A DNA stretch of 64,000 bases from Hygrophila difformis (Eukaryota; Streptophyta; Magnoliopsida; Lamiales; Acanthaceae): positions 16,294,428 through 16,358,427 of the forward strand of contig JAOANR010000004.1 of assembly GCA_030278955.1 (NCBI GenBank), written 5' to 3'. The position numbers and the translations under genes were made by a program. Below are positions 44,416-57,430 of this stretch, piece by piece; the stretch's first letter is position 1; each line of letters begins with the position of its first letter. The notes under the pieces are model-generated. The model was not told the origin of the DNA, made no database searches, and was given only the letters and a program-made list of their open reading frames with translations.

Positions 44416-44767
44416 TGAAATTTAGCTATGTTGATAATATTTTTTAAAGAAATAATTTAGTATTATTTCATAAGAAATTAAATTGAATTGGGAAATAAAT
44501 TAATATTTTCCATGAGAGATTGATTTCCAAGGGAAAATAATTTATTAAATAGAAATATATGTTTTCAAGAAAAAAAGGAAAAAAAATCAAAAGAATTAAT
44601 TACAAAGGAAAAAAAATTATAATTTACTAGCATAAACAAATTTGTATAGTGTACTTGTAGATCATGACAGTATATTTTATAAATCGAGTTTGTGATAATC
44701 TGAAGCTAGATAGATTTTTTTTTGGAAAAGGTTAATTTCAATCTAAAGTTTTAGTTAATGATGGCAG

Positions 44768-44803
<36 letters not shown>

Positions 44804-46478
44804 AATATATATATATATATGTAAATAAATAAATTAATCTACTAGTACATAGTTTTTAATCTAGCTAGTAATTTAATTGATGCCACACGGTGTGAGTGTC
44901 AATAATCAAGTGTTTCAAATGATTATAAAGTCTAAACTAATGTATTAGTTGAACAATTAACATTTATTAGCAAGTTATGTGTGCATGATGAAAGAGACGA
45001 GATGCAAGTAGACTTGTAGCTTGATGAGTAATTTGTAGCTTTGATAAATTAATGGCTACCTTTTAGACGTGTCATGCATGCAAGGTAAGAGTTGTAGCCA
45101 TTGATGGAAAAAAAAAATAACCAAGATAAAGGAGCTGAAGATGAGTGGCATGTGTAGGCCTCATGACTCGATCTTTAGGTTGGATGAGTTGATGAAGCTA
45201 GTTAAACGTGGCTTGCATGCATGCAAAGATGTACTGACAAGCTGCTTGCTTTACCCTCTATAAATACGGTAGCATCCATTCCAATTCCTCATCATTCCAA
45301 AACTCTCCATTCCTCCTAAACAATGCCTCACACCCTAAAAGATTGCTAGAAGAATTTTACAAGTCATCGTCGGAAGAAACTGTAGGTAAATTTTTGTTCT
45401 ACGGACTTTGTCCCAAGAGTATTTTTGCATGTCTAAATTCCTTAGTGTTTTAGTAATTCTAGGGTTTATTCATGCAAGTGATTTATGCAGAGGTTATGTC
45501 CCATTATGTGTTTAAATATTTTGGGCTAGGCCATTCATGTGGAAGATTAAATTTCAGTGTATGGCATGTGAGTTATTGAATTATTATTATGCGAGATATA
45601 CCCCAGAGGTGGATATCTTCGTGAGATATTTCGTGGGATTATCCAAGGGATTCCGGATTCTCATGAATAGGATAGTGTTTGACCAAGGGTCTCACAGTCG
45701 TTTTTTAGATAACAAGGTAGGGGCATCCTTTTGTACTCATATTTTGACTTCGGTCATTATGAGGGCATGCTAGGTCCTATGAGATACTCCGTGTATAGGC
45801 ATCACAGTTGAGCTACATGTGGATTGAACTATTGTAAATGGTTTGACATGCCATTTACTGTTGAGTAATATTAAATTATTTTTTTGTCCAAGGGACAAGA
45901 ATTTACTTACTCAGCCAGTGGGCTGATAAATTTTACTTACTCCTTTTTACTGGGTTCGACAAGTGTGGACCCTACTAAGAGGCATGGGCACGGGCACGGG
46001 ATTCAGTATCACTTTTATACTTGTTATTTTAATCATGTTTTATTAGCTATAAATTTGTCTTTTAACTGAAAATCGTAGTTATCATATTTTGTAAACTCTG
46101 ATACTTTCCCGAGTTAAGTATATTCTTTTAAACTTAGACAACCGTGCTTTCGTAAATTATTTAGTAAAGTCTTATTTTTTTATATATATTTTTTTTAAAA
46201 AAGTCTAGTTAATATGAAAAATTATTTTGGCAGTGACAAGCCTTAATCGCTATATTTTGCAAAACTGTGTTACATTATTTTAAAATATAATTTTAAAGAA
46301 ATAATAAGTCATTTTAAAGTATGTTAGACTTTAATTTAAACTTAGCCTTAGCGCTTTTCGACTAAGTTAGCAAATGAAGGCAAATGCGAGCTTAATCGAG
46401 AGGCGTGGCGGTAACAACCCCTGGTTCCCGTTGGTAACTTCCGATGTAAAGTTTGGCGTGGAAAACGGGGGTGTTACA
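44416..46478 (+). repeat. 5' LTR of element B (2.06 kb)
   Basis: Starts TGAAATTTAGC and ends GGTGTTACA next to the primer site. The first ~350 bases are repeated at 62733-63090. It contains a TA microsatellite (44769-44820) and a TATA box (CTCTATAAATACGG, about 45256) that probably marks the promoter. The 78-codon frame at 45537-45773 is not accepted as a gene. Confidence 0.88.
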
Positions 46479-46481
46479 AGG

Positions 46482-46493
46482 TGGTATCAGAGC
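46482..46493 (+). promoter_or_regulatory. Primer binding site of element B (initiator tRNA-Met)
   Basis: TGGTATCAGAGC, three bases after the LTR end at 46478. Confidence 0.92.
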
Positions 46494-47379
46494 AGGAGTC
46501 AAAAACAAAAGTCTCTTTGGAGTCAAAATCTTTATTTTTAGAGTCAAAATCCTATTGGACTTTTTGAAGAGAGAGAAAAAAAAAAAGTACTTTCTTGCAG
46601 CTTAGGAAACTTTTCACTTATTTTGGGATGGGACACATCGCACTTGCATTTGGCACAATTCGTATAGTTATTATGTTTGGTAATTGCATTGTATCCATGG
46701 CAATATTGTTTGCTAGATGAGAGATAAATAATTTAAGAGATCTTAATCAAAGAACAATGTTTTACAAAATGAGTCCAAGAGGGTATGACTCATAAGAAGA
46801 AAGAAATACAAAAATTAAAGGATAGAGCCTTATGCCAGAAAGCTTGGCAATCGAAATAGATGATATAATCATTTCTTTGCGAGAGAATGATATAGTAAAG
46901 AATTACATGCTAAACTTCTACCACCACAGTTTGGGAAGTGAGATCAACAACATCTTCCGTGGCAATGCCCTAAAGTTGGGAATGCGACCGATATGGAAAA
47001 GTTAGACATATCGCTAGAAATTGATACATCAGAGTAGAGAACCCTAAAGAAACTAGATGTTATAGAAGCATGCTAATATCCTGCTCATGTCTGATAAAAC
47101 TTAGTAAGTTTAAAAGATTTGCATTAGGCTTTGAAATTCTAATATCGTGCGTTGGTTCTGGCTAGTTAATGAAAATACTGATGATTATGCAGTTCGTCTA
47201 TTTCTTTTGAGTACCAAAGATGGGTGATCTATCTTTTTGACTCACTAACCTCTAGACTAATACTAGGGGATTATTAACATTAGTATGACCGATAATAACG
47301 ACCATAGCGCAGTTACTACTCATTCTTGGAGCAATGATTGGAAAGCAAGTGGAGAAATGAGAACATCGGGAAGCACAGA
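46494..47379 (+). other. Leader region of element B
   Basis: No open frame of note and no sign of the coiled-coil ORF seen in elements A and C. With so many mutations, an original ORF could be unrecognisable. Confidence 0.45.
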
Positions 47380-50300
47380 GAGATTGTCGAAATGGTTAAT
47401 AAATTCCAATCACCTTGATATAACGGTCAAGAGAACCTAACTAAACTAGAAGGGTGAATTGAGTCCTTCGAAAGGCTACTCGAGGTAGTAGAATGCCCTG
47501 AATAACGTAAGATAGGAGTAGCTACATTCTTCCCGACAATAATAGCGAATACTTGGTATAGGTCACAACAAGACCGCCAAGTTACGTTCGAGGAATTTAA
47601 AAAGAGTCTTGAGGGGAACAATTTTACCCACTCAACGTAAAAAAAATTTCAAAATATGAAGAGTTTGTTACTCTTCAACAAGGTAGTCGATCCATACAAA
47701 AGTACTGTGCTAAAATTAATGAACTCTTGAGATTTTCTCCAAACCTGGTAGCAATCCAAAAAATGCTCGGTGGGAATAAATTTTCAAGTTTACGAAAAGT
47801 AAAAGATCAAACTATAACTGTCGAGAAAGCCAAGGATAACCATCAAACAAGAAATTTCCAACAAAACAACATAATAAGATACCCTGTCCAACCTAGTACA
47901 GGGAACCCATACCTGCCCCATATAACCAATGCAAAAAGAGGTATTCAACTCGCCAATACCCCCAAGGCGAGCAAAGTTGCGATTTGAAGGGGCATATGGC
48001 CATAAATTGTCATTTGAGGCTTGATTTACGAAAAGATGAACACTGCCCATAAGTGCAAAAAAAACCTCAAAACAACAAATGAAATCAAATGCAATGAACA
48101 TCTTTCCCTACGAATCCGAGAACAGTCAATAGAGCTTCACAGAACCAGGGTAGACCTAACCAGGGAAGGCTGAACGTAGTCATCCAAGATGACCTCGAAG
48201 ATGTTGACGACCTGGGCGAAGTTTCTTTTGAAGTCAAAGATTCCGAAATTCATATTTTGTTTCATTCGAAAACTACATGTTTATATCGCATAAGAAGATA
48301 GCCCGAGTGAGACTCGATAAACCCGGGGAGATGGATTTAGGAATTCCTTACCCAATGGAGCAATTGTTAACTGCTGAAAACATTACGAGAAAGTTCCACT
48401 TTCTAATTCAAACCAAAGTTTCGAACAAAAATATAATCTCTCTTTCAATCAAAGAGAGTCAGCGCTCAAGCGTACAACTTTCATGTTCCGAGATAAAGCA
48501 TACTTGAAACCTGGAACAAAAGATTTGCATCTGCGAAGTCGAATTTCCGCTGATCTCATAGAATTTGAGTTTTAATGTTAACTTAAAGATGGATTGGCCC
48601 ACAAAGTGTGCCCAACAAAACCAAATAATGTATGGGTCCAATAAGTAACAAATTTCGTACTATGTAGTACCCAGAGGACCAACAAGGAAGGTTATTGCAA
48701 TAATGCAATCGGCGACATTAGTAAGAAAATGGAACCCCCTTTATCTTTGATATGTTCGGAATTTGCAAGCCGGAGAAGAATGAATAAATAATATTCTGAT
48801 AGTGCAAGAATATCCCGATGTATTCCTTGCACATAGAATTTATTATTGACCTTGTTCTACGTACGAAATTCGTATCAAAAGCTTCATACCGAATGGCACC
48901 AACTAAGGAATTCATGGAGCAACTCGAGGACCTTTTACAAAATAATACATTCAACTCGATACATTCCCGTAGGGAGCACGTGTACTGTTTGTACGAGGGA
49001 TGGACAGTGACATGAGGCTCTTTGTTGATTAAAAAGGCATCAACGAGATAACAATGAAGACATATTACCACGAATTAACGACTCTTTGAACAACTCAAGT
49101 GAGTTAGAATCTTTTCAAAGATTGATTGAGATCCAAATATCACCAACTTAGGATATCCCAAAGACAAGATTTGGAACACATTGTGGACATTACGAATTTA
49201 CCAAGACGTCATTTGAATTAACTAAGCTCCAACGGTATTCATGGCTCTCACGAACAATTTTTTTCCGACAACTAATAAACAAATGTATAGTTGTCTTCAT
49301 TAACGACATATTAGTCTACTTCAAGAATGAGGAAGAACACGAATAACATCTATACCAAGTCCTACAAAAATTAAAAAGCCATCAATTGTATGCCAAATAC
49401 TTTAAATGTAACTTTTGGCTAAACAATGTTGCATTCCTCGGTCATATTGTCTTTAATGGTGGAATATCAGTCGACCCTGCTAAAGTAGCAGCGGTGAAGG
49501 AATGGCCTGTACCAACTTCGCAAACCGAGATAAGAAGTTTCCTCGGTTTGGCAGGCTACTATAGGAGAGTTTTCAAAGACTTCTCGAAGTTTACGAGACT
49601 TCTAACACAAAAATTTGAAAAAATGATCAAAGGTTGTATGAACATCCGAGTGCAAAACTGCATTCAAACATTAAAGGAAAAAACTAACCACGAAACCAGT
49701 CTTGACCTTACTCATTGAAAATAACGGTTCAAAAATTGGACATGGATACGTGTTGACAACTAAGACCAAATGAGGAGAATTAACCAATTCTTTATTTGGA
49801 GTTAGCCAAAGTTGCCTTCACTCTGAAGATATGAAACATTATTTGTACGACCAAAGCTGTCAAATATACTCTGACTACAAAAGTCTAAAATGTATCTATA
49901 CTCAAAAGCGCTCAGCATTTGCCAGAGGCGATAGTTAGAACTGATGAAGCATTACAACTTCGGCATCGCGTATCACATTGTGGCTGTTACAACTTTGCCA
50001 GAGGGAAAAGCTAATAAATTGTAGATGTTGCATTAAGCGGAAGGTCAAAACATCTTATTAATACAAGAATCTTACCGCCCGAACTACACATATAATTGGG
50101 CAGCTTAGATATTGAGTGGGTATAACAAAGTAAGCTCACTCAACTAATCAATGTTATCACTCTTCGACCAACCACTTTTTACGAAATCCGAAAAAGACAG
50201 GCCAGTGACCTCAAATTAGAAATAGTCAAATAAAGATAGCTCTAGGTGAAGCTACGGACTTTTAAATTCATGACGATGGCAGTATTCAATTGAAAGATCG

Positions 50301-51576
50301 TTTGTGCATCTTAGAAGCATGCGAGGACCTTAGAAGACGTATCCTCGAGGAGGGACACGAAACTCCTTCTCCGGTGCGACCTGGATGAGATAACTTAAGA
50401 CTTGAGAAACAAATCTTTTGGTGGCCTATATTGAAGTGAGGGGTAGCAGAATTCGCAGAAAATTGCATGATCTATCAAAGGTCAAGGCCAAGCAGAAGAA
50501 ACCTCCAGGATTCTTAAAACCAATTGGTGTCCCAAAAATTCGATGATTGCTAACTTGATAGTATTTCCATGAACTCTGTATCAGGATTACCATAGACACC
50601 CGAAGGTAGTGACAAGATATTGGTTATTGCTAATCGATTAATTAGAACAGCTATATTCATACCCATGAAAGAGACATTGAATTAGATCAGCTAGCCAAGA
50701 CTTATATCAAGAATGTTGTACGAAGGCATGGGATTCCTTAAGGTATTGTTTTCGATTGAGATCATCGATTCATCTCGAATTTCTGGACTAATTTACAAGA
50801 AGCCATAAGTAGTAAACTAATTATGAGCACAACATTTCACCCATCAACCGATGGACAAATAGAGAGAACAATCCGGTCTCTTGAAAACATGTCAAGAGCT
50901 TGTGCTTTAGAAATCAAATTAAGCTGAGAAAGTCACTTAACCCAAGTAGAGCTTAGCTATAATAATAGTTATCATACTAGTATTGACATGGCCCCATTTG
51001 AGGCACTATACAGACGGAAGTGTAGAAGTCCACTTTGATGGACTAAAGGCAATAATCCAATTCCTACTGGACCACAACTAATTGAGGAGACCAAGCGTGT
51101 TATTGAGCAATTCCAACTCAAGATGAAAGCCGCCCATAATTTTTTTTTAAAAAAAATGTATGGCGACCTGAGAAGGCGAGAGGGCAAACACGAAATAGGT
51201 GATATTATTGAAGTTATCACATATGAAAGGAGTGATGCGCTTCAGTAACAACGGTAAACTAAGTCCTCGTTATATTGGACCTTTCAATATCAATGCCACA
51301 GTTGGTACATTGCTGTATCGACTGAACTTACTAGAAGAATTAGCTCGAGTTTATGATGTATTCCACTTATTACAACTTAAAAAGTATCATCATGAGTAAT
51401 TCCACTAGAGAATATTGAATTAGATGATGACCTTACTTATGAAGAGGGACCAGATCTTAAATAACAAAAAGGTGAGCCACAAGACCCCAAGTCATTCGCA
51501 TGGTCAACTGAAGCTGAAATATAAGCCAAGTATCCAGAGATGTTTCTTGAAGCCGATCCATCTATGGGGACATAGC
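47380..51576 (+). pseudogene. Heavily mutated Gag-Pol of element B
   Basis: Recognisable pieces in order: Gag (about 47460-47760, with TWYRSQQDRQVTFEEFKKS); a possible RT start (EYPDVF near 48810, then YRMAPTKEF near 48885); an RT active-site remnant (VVFINDILVYF near 49290, with Asn for the first catalytic Asp); an RT-RNase H connection at 49386-49718 ([27 protein letters not shown]); integrase (about 50760-51060, with FHPSTDGQIERTI and [13 protein letters not shown]); and a chromodomain-like end (about 51300-51560, with LSPRYIGPF). Stops and frameshifts occur every few dozen codons, so no functional enzyme can be made. Domain order matches a chromovirus. Confidence 0.82.
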
Positions 51577-51581
51577 TGTAA

Positions 51582-54067
51582 TGTAACACCCCGGTTTTTG
51601 ATCACCCAGGTCGGGATGTCACCGCCACACCTCCCTAGCAAGACACGGTTTCTCCGAGCTCACTAAAGAGATGCAAGGCTAGGTATTGCAGTATTTTAAA
51701 TATTTAAAACAACTAAAAACAGCACATACAATATAAATTCAAAAATAATATTATAATGCAGCGGAAAAATAATATCTAGGTATATGTATCGTAGCGGAAA
51801 ATGTAAATAGGGCCAACATGGCCAAAACACGGGTTAGACAGGCCCCGTTCATACTATAGTCTAATGCAAAATCTAAAGATAAAGTATTCCCAAAAATCCC
51901 ATGCATGTACATGCTCAAGTTTAATCCACATGCTCTGGAGGAAAAAGAAAGAAATGGTTTTGGGTCAGCACAACTTGCTGAGTAAGTTAACACATACATG
52001 ATCGTGGGGTTTCAAAGCCTTTAATTAAATTTAAAGAAAACATGTGCATACAAGACATGATTTAATGTATTTATCTAATAACAATTTAACCGCATAATTT
52101 AAAAGACAAGGATTTCATAAGATTATAAATATAGCTTGCAAGGTAATACAACTGTAGGACATAATTTAAAAGCATAATCTAAAATGAACAATTTTCGAGT
52201 CTTCTAGTTTCATGTCTCATGTCTCATGTTTATATCTCAATTGCCATTCGGCAAGCTTTATTTATCAATTGCCTTTCGGCAAGCTTTATTTATCAACTGC
52301 CTTTCGGCAAGCATTATATCTCAATTGCCTTTCGGCAAGCATTATATCTCAATTGCCTTTCGGCAAGCATTATATCTCAATTGCCTTTCGGCAAGCATTA
52401 TGTCTCAATTGCCTTTCGGGCAAGCATTATATTTCATGTGTATTTTATTTCAAAGGAATTTCCCAATCGTTTAAACCTTAAAGGCCATTTCACCGTTTAA
52501 ACAAGATTTTCAAAATTTGACTTTGTCAAAACACTGTTTACTCCATAATTAACTAAAAATCAGTTTTAAGTCTGAAAATTCTAAAATTTGAGCAGTGACT
52601 CGAACACACCGAGACGAACAAGTTTTGTGTTTTAACTTTTTCAATCTGAGTTAAGGAAATAAGTCAAAAATGTGGATTTTCATCAGGATATTAATTTGTC
52701 CGAATTTCTACACAGCAGTTTCAAAATTTCGAGATCTACCATAGCAAACTAACTCCAAATATATCTATAACTTAAGACATATATCTATAACTTTCACGTT
52801 CGGCTAAAGATCTGAATCGACCTAGAACTATCGTAAAAAATGTCTACAAGTTCGGACCTAAGTTCTGTCAAGATTTCAAGATCCAAATTCAGAACAGTTC
52901 GGTTTTGGGTCGATTTCAGATAACAAAACATAATGAAAAGTTCCAAAATTTTTTCAGAAGCTAACTAATGTCTTAGGAACGTTTTTCGTGTTTTAAGTTT
53001 TCTCGTTTGAACAGGTATAAAAGTTCGGAAAAATCATGTAAAAATGCTGCGCCGTTAAAGATTTCGTTTTGACAGATTTTACGTTCTTGGTTTAAATCTT
53101 AAGATTAAGTGTATTTTAAATCCTCCCAAAACCATGTAAGCGTTAACTTACAGATCTTTGGTCGTCCGGGTTCGTCGATTCAGAGGCGTGGCTTCCAGTC
53201 CACTGTTTATCTCCTCGGTTCGTCGGGTTCTTCGTTCTAGATCGGATTCGGGGTGTAGAAAATAAAGAGACAAAGTTAGGATTCGTTTTCGAATTAATAA
53301 TCGGTAAAGAAATAGCGGATCAGAACTTACCACGACGTTGGAAGACTCCGAATTCATCCAAAGCAGTCCTCTCTTGGTCTCGTGCCTCCGACGACTGCGG
53401 GATTAGGGTTTTCGAAGGTAGAGAGAGTATGAATGTTTTGAAAAGTGTTTGGGATCGATTCCAAGGTTTATTTATAGAGGTAAGGGATCTATGGACGTCC
53501 AGGGTCGGCCTTGGTGAGTCTTGAGCCGAAAGAAAAGCAACCGAAGTCGAAAAATCCGGATTTGGGCGAGTAAATCTTGCAACGGGTATATCTGTCATCC
53601 GACGCGGGGTTGACGCGCCGTTTGTTGAAACACCGCGCGGCCACCGCGCGGTCCATGCCTGGACTTCGGTCCGGGCGGGTCGTGCGATCCGTCGGGCATT
53701 TCCTCCTCTCTTTCGGACTTCTATCCCTCTATGATCTCGGATTCGGATTTTCGAGATATTTTCGGGCTCCTTTCCCTACCTAAATTTTTACTCGGGTCTA
53801 GATTTAATATTGGCCTCGAACTCTTGAGTCCATTAGTGTCGGATGCCCTTGTACAATTTATTTGATTATTTATCTTTGGTTTCACGGGTATTAAAAATTT
53901 AATTCCTTCTTAAATTAAATTCAATTTCTCATTTCCTTGTCTATGTATTATGTTTATTCATTTATTATTTATTTATTTATTTATTGTATCAGTTATGTTT
54001 ATTGTTTATTTATTTATTTATTTTATTTATTTATTTATTTTATGTTGCAAAATTCTCGGGTATTACA
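51582..54067 (-). repeat. 3' LTR of element C
   Basis: Starts TGTAACACCCC and ends GGGTATTACA on the plus strand. It is nearly identical to 60117-62588 over its full length, and contains seven 28-bp tandem units. The short ORFs inside it have no coding support. Confidence 0.93.
52243..52438. repeat. 28-bp tandem array in the 3' LTR of element C (7 units)
   Basis: Units start at 52243 and follow every 28 bases to 52411. Each contains GCCTTTCGGCAAGC plus an AT-rich TTATATCTCAATT part. The last unit has one extra G. They are contiguous, without spacers. Confidence 0.95.
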
Positions 54068-54340
54068 GTCTACCCTCCTTAAGAATCAACTTCGTCCTCG
54101 AAGTTGTGTTTCGGCTTTACTCGTGCTAAGGACTTTTTGTTTGTTTTATTAATTTGTGACTGAACTTAGAATTAAAACTTCTAAGCTGCCTACATACCCT
54201 GAGAAGGGATCAAGCCATAACGTAGTTCAGAACAATTTGAATTTGTTTGGTTACAAAGGTGTGCGGAAAATACACGGTAACATACGGAAAAATACGCATG
54301 TCACACCGCCTATTACATCCTCTCCCCCTTAAGATCGCAG
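54068..54340 (-). promoter_or_regulatory. 3' untranslated end and polypurine tracts of element C
   Basis: On the minus strand CTTAAGGAGGGTAGAC directly precedes the 3' LTR (54068-54083). It comes after a CTTCGAGGACGAAG box (about 54094-54107) like the one at the end of element B. A second purine run (CTTAAGGGGGAGAGGATGTA, about 54308-54330) follows the pol stop. The first is the likely primer for plus-strand synthesis. Confidence 0.75.
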
Positions 54341-56605
54341 TTATGTCCCCATAACTGTGTCGGTGTCGGGTTGGAACAGTGTCGGATAGCGTTCCCTCAT
54401 GTCCGATTCTAACTCCCATATTGCTGTCTCGCTTTCATGGTTCGACCAAAGAACCTTGACCATCTTGACAGTTTTATTCCTCGTTACTCGCTCCTTAGCG
54501 TCTAGAATTCGCACTGGGACTTCTTCATAAGTCAGATCCTTCTCGAGTTCGATTACTTCCGGTTGAAGTACATGTGTCAGGTCTGGCACATATTTCTTTA
54601 GTTGTGAGACATGGAAGACATTATGAACTCGATCTAATTGTGGCGGTAAGGCCAGTCGGTAGGCCAAATTTCCTACTCGTTCTAGAATCTCGTAAGGTCC
54701 TATGTATCGAGGACTCAACTTTCTTCGTTTGCCAAAGCGCATCACCCCCTTCATGGGTGATATCTTTAGCATGACCCTATCTCCCACTTAAAATTCTAGG
54801 TCTCGTCGTCTCACGTCAGCATAACCCTTCTGACGGTCCTGAGCGGCTTTCATTTTTCCTTGAATCACCTTTATCTGTTGAGCCATTTCTTCGACAAGTT
54901 GTAGTCCCACTACCACAGACTTATCAATTTCTTCACAGCTCAACGGGCTTCGGCACTTTCGTCCATACAACGCCTCGAAAGGTGCCATGCCAATGCTAGC
55001 ATGGTAGCTATTGTTATAGGAAAACTCAATTAAGGGTAAATGAGCTTCCCAATTTCCCTTAAACTCCAACACACATGCTCTCAGCATGTCTTCTAGTGTT
55101 TGGATCGTTCTCTCGATTGGTCCATCCGTCATTAGGTGGAATGCGGTGCTCATTTTGCTTTGAGTACCGAGAGCTTTTTGTAACTCCGTCCAAAAATGAG
55201 AGACAAATCTACTGTCTCTGTCAGAAATGATGTCATGTGGTACTCCATGTCGTCGTACCACATTATCAATGTAGGCTCGGGCCAATTGGTCCATAGTCCA
55301 CGTGTCCTTCATCGGGATAAATATGGCCGTCTTCGTTAGCCTATCCACAATCACCCAAATCTTATTCATACCTTTAGGTGATCGGGGTAATCCCGAGACA
55401 AAGTCCATCGAGATGCTATCCCACTTCCAACTTGGAATCTCTAATGGTTGCATTAGTCCTAAGGGTTTATGTCTCAGTGCCTTAAACCTTTGGCAGGTGA
55501 GGCACTTCGCCATGAAGTCTGCCACTTCCTTTTTCATTCCCGGCCACCAGTAGATCTTCTTCAGATCTTTATAAAGTTTGTCACCTCCAGGGTGCACTGA
55601 ATATGGTGTGTTGTGCCCTTCATTCATCAACATTTGCTTCAACTCGGCACACTTTTGAGGCACACACCATCTCCCTTTGAAGCGAATGCTTCCATCCCCA
55701 TGGACAGCAAATCCTATTGCCTTACCCTCGGCAATATACTCCTTTATTCTCTCCAACTTCGCGTCGCCCGGTTGAGCGAGCCTAATCTCGTCCAATATTG
55801 GAGTTTCTACGATCATGGAATTAATCGTGTCACTAACTGTGCCCGGATGCACAAGTTCCAAAGCCAATCTTGCCAAATCGATGTACAATGCCGGCGGAAT
55901 TACCAACGAGTTTTTCACGTGTTGGGTTTTCCGGCTTAGGGCATCGGCTACCACATTCGCCTTCCCCTCGTGGTAGGATATCTCCAAATCATAATCTTTA
56001 ATAAGTTCCAACCACCTTCGCTGTCTCAAATTCAACTCCTTCTGAGTGAATATATATTTCAAGCTCTTGTGGTCGGTAAACATTCGACACTTTCGCCCAT
56101 AAAGATAATGTCTCCATATCTTTAGCGCGAAAACGACCGCTGCCAACTCTAGGTCGTGTGTCGGATAATTTTCCTCGTGAGGTTTCAGTTGGCGTGATGC
56201 ATATGCAACGACCTTCTAGTCTTGCATCAAGACACAACCTAAACCTTCCTTCGAAGCATCGCTGTAAACTTCGAAGTCACCGTTCTCTGATGGTAGCGTC
56301 AATACGGGTGCGGTTGTGAGTCGTTTCTTCAGCTCTTGAAACGTGGTCTCACAAGCCTCTGTCCACACGTATTTTACTCCCTTCTTCAGTAGCTGGGTTA
56401 AAGGTCGTGCAATTTTCGAAAAATCCTTCACGAACCGTCTATAGTACCCGGCTAATCCAAAGAAACTCCTTATCTCAGTTGGGCTCTTTAGGGCTGCCCA
56501 TTCTGTCACGGCAGAAACTTTTGCCGGATCCACTGAAACTCCATCAGCGGATACTATGTGTCCAAGAAATGCTACTTCCTTTAACCAGAAATCGCATTTG
56601 GACAA
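54341..56605 (-). pseudogene. Truncated Pol of element C: RT C-terminus, RNase H, integrase, chromodomain
   Basis: One minus-strand frame with two in-frame stops: a TAG at about 56216-56218, directly after LGCVLMQD, and a TAA at about 54788-54790, after the integrase in RRRDLEF. It starts abruptly at [17 protein letters not shown], the last part of RT. It continues with RNase H ([10 protein letters not shown]), the integrase HHCC finger ([10 protein letters not shown] and CLTCQRFKA), the DDE core ([22 protein letters not shown]) and a chromodomain ([20 protein letters not shown]). It is very similar to the pol of element A. The first two thirds of RT, including the catalytic box, are missing at the junction near 56620. 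Confidence 0.9.
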
Positions 56606-56619
56606 CTTGCCGTATAATT

Positions 56620-57430
56620 GGTTGTGTAAAATAATACAAAATAACGAAATAAAAAAATAAAATAAATAAAATAATTTCCGTGGCCCGTGCGGTCACATCA
56701 GTTCGGGAAAAAGGGGCTCGCGCCCCGCGCGAGCCACTCTGCCCATTTCCACATCTGAGGCTTCTTCTAGCTTGCTTCCAAATTCGCTCTCCCGTTCTCA
56801 AATTCTTTCGTTCCCGACTTCGATTTTGCTTTGCAAGGTATGTATCTACTACTTCCACTTGCCAATTTCAGTTTTTATGCTTTGAATAACGTGATTTTTG
56901 GACGGATTTTGAGATTAGGGTTTATGTGTTAGAATTGGGGATTTGTCATTCCTAGGCTTGATTCGTGCAAATTAGCGAGTTTATATGATACTTGACGCTA
57001 TTTTTGTTGCTTAGGAAGTATTTGTGCAACAATTTATACCTAGTTTGGGAAAGTTTTTACTAGATTCTAGGGTTTAGGAAGAATATGAAATTCCCGATTT
57101 GTGTTGGTATTGCGGGCATGAAAATGAGTTCATTGTTGTTGTTGTGTGCCATATTATGATAATGAGTTGTTGCCTAAGCAATCATTTCGATTTGGGGATG
57201 ATTTCCATGTGTTTGTAAGTAAACTTTGAATTTGGTTTATTGCGCACATAACGTGTTCGACTAAGTGTCCCCAAGAGTTTTGGAATTTGTTTGGACATAT
57301 TCTTTGTTTGGTTACCCTCTTGGATTGCTCGTGTTGGAGCCTATACTTAATGTTCTTGCGTTTTTCTGCCCTATAATTGGTGTTGTGTAGGATTTAACCT
57401 TATAATTGGTGTTGGTTGGATATTTGCAGG
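56620..57430 (+). other. Leader exon and intron of the antisense gene in element C (inferred)
   Basis: The left junction with truncated RT is at about 56620. A GC-rich segment (56680-56836) ends at a good donor (TTTGCAAG then GTATGT). An AT-rich stretch of about 0.6 kb ends in a TTTGCAG acceptor at 57429, just before the ATG at 57431. This is the layout of a plant gene with an intron in the 5' leader. Confidence 0.6.

Noticed and set aside
52212..52500. Regularly repeated 28-bp units that might suggest a CRISPR array or repeat protein
   Set aside because: The units are contiguous with no spacers, lie within an LTR of a plant retrotransposon, and open all three frames because 28 is not a multiple of 3.
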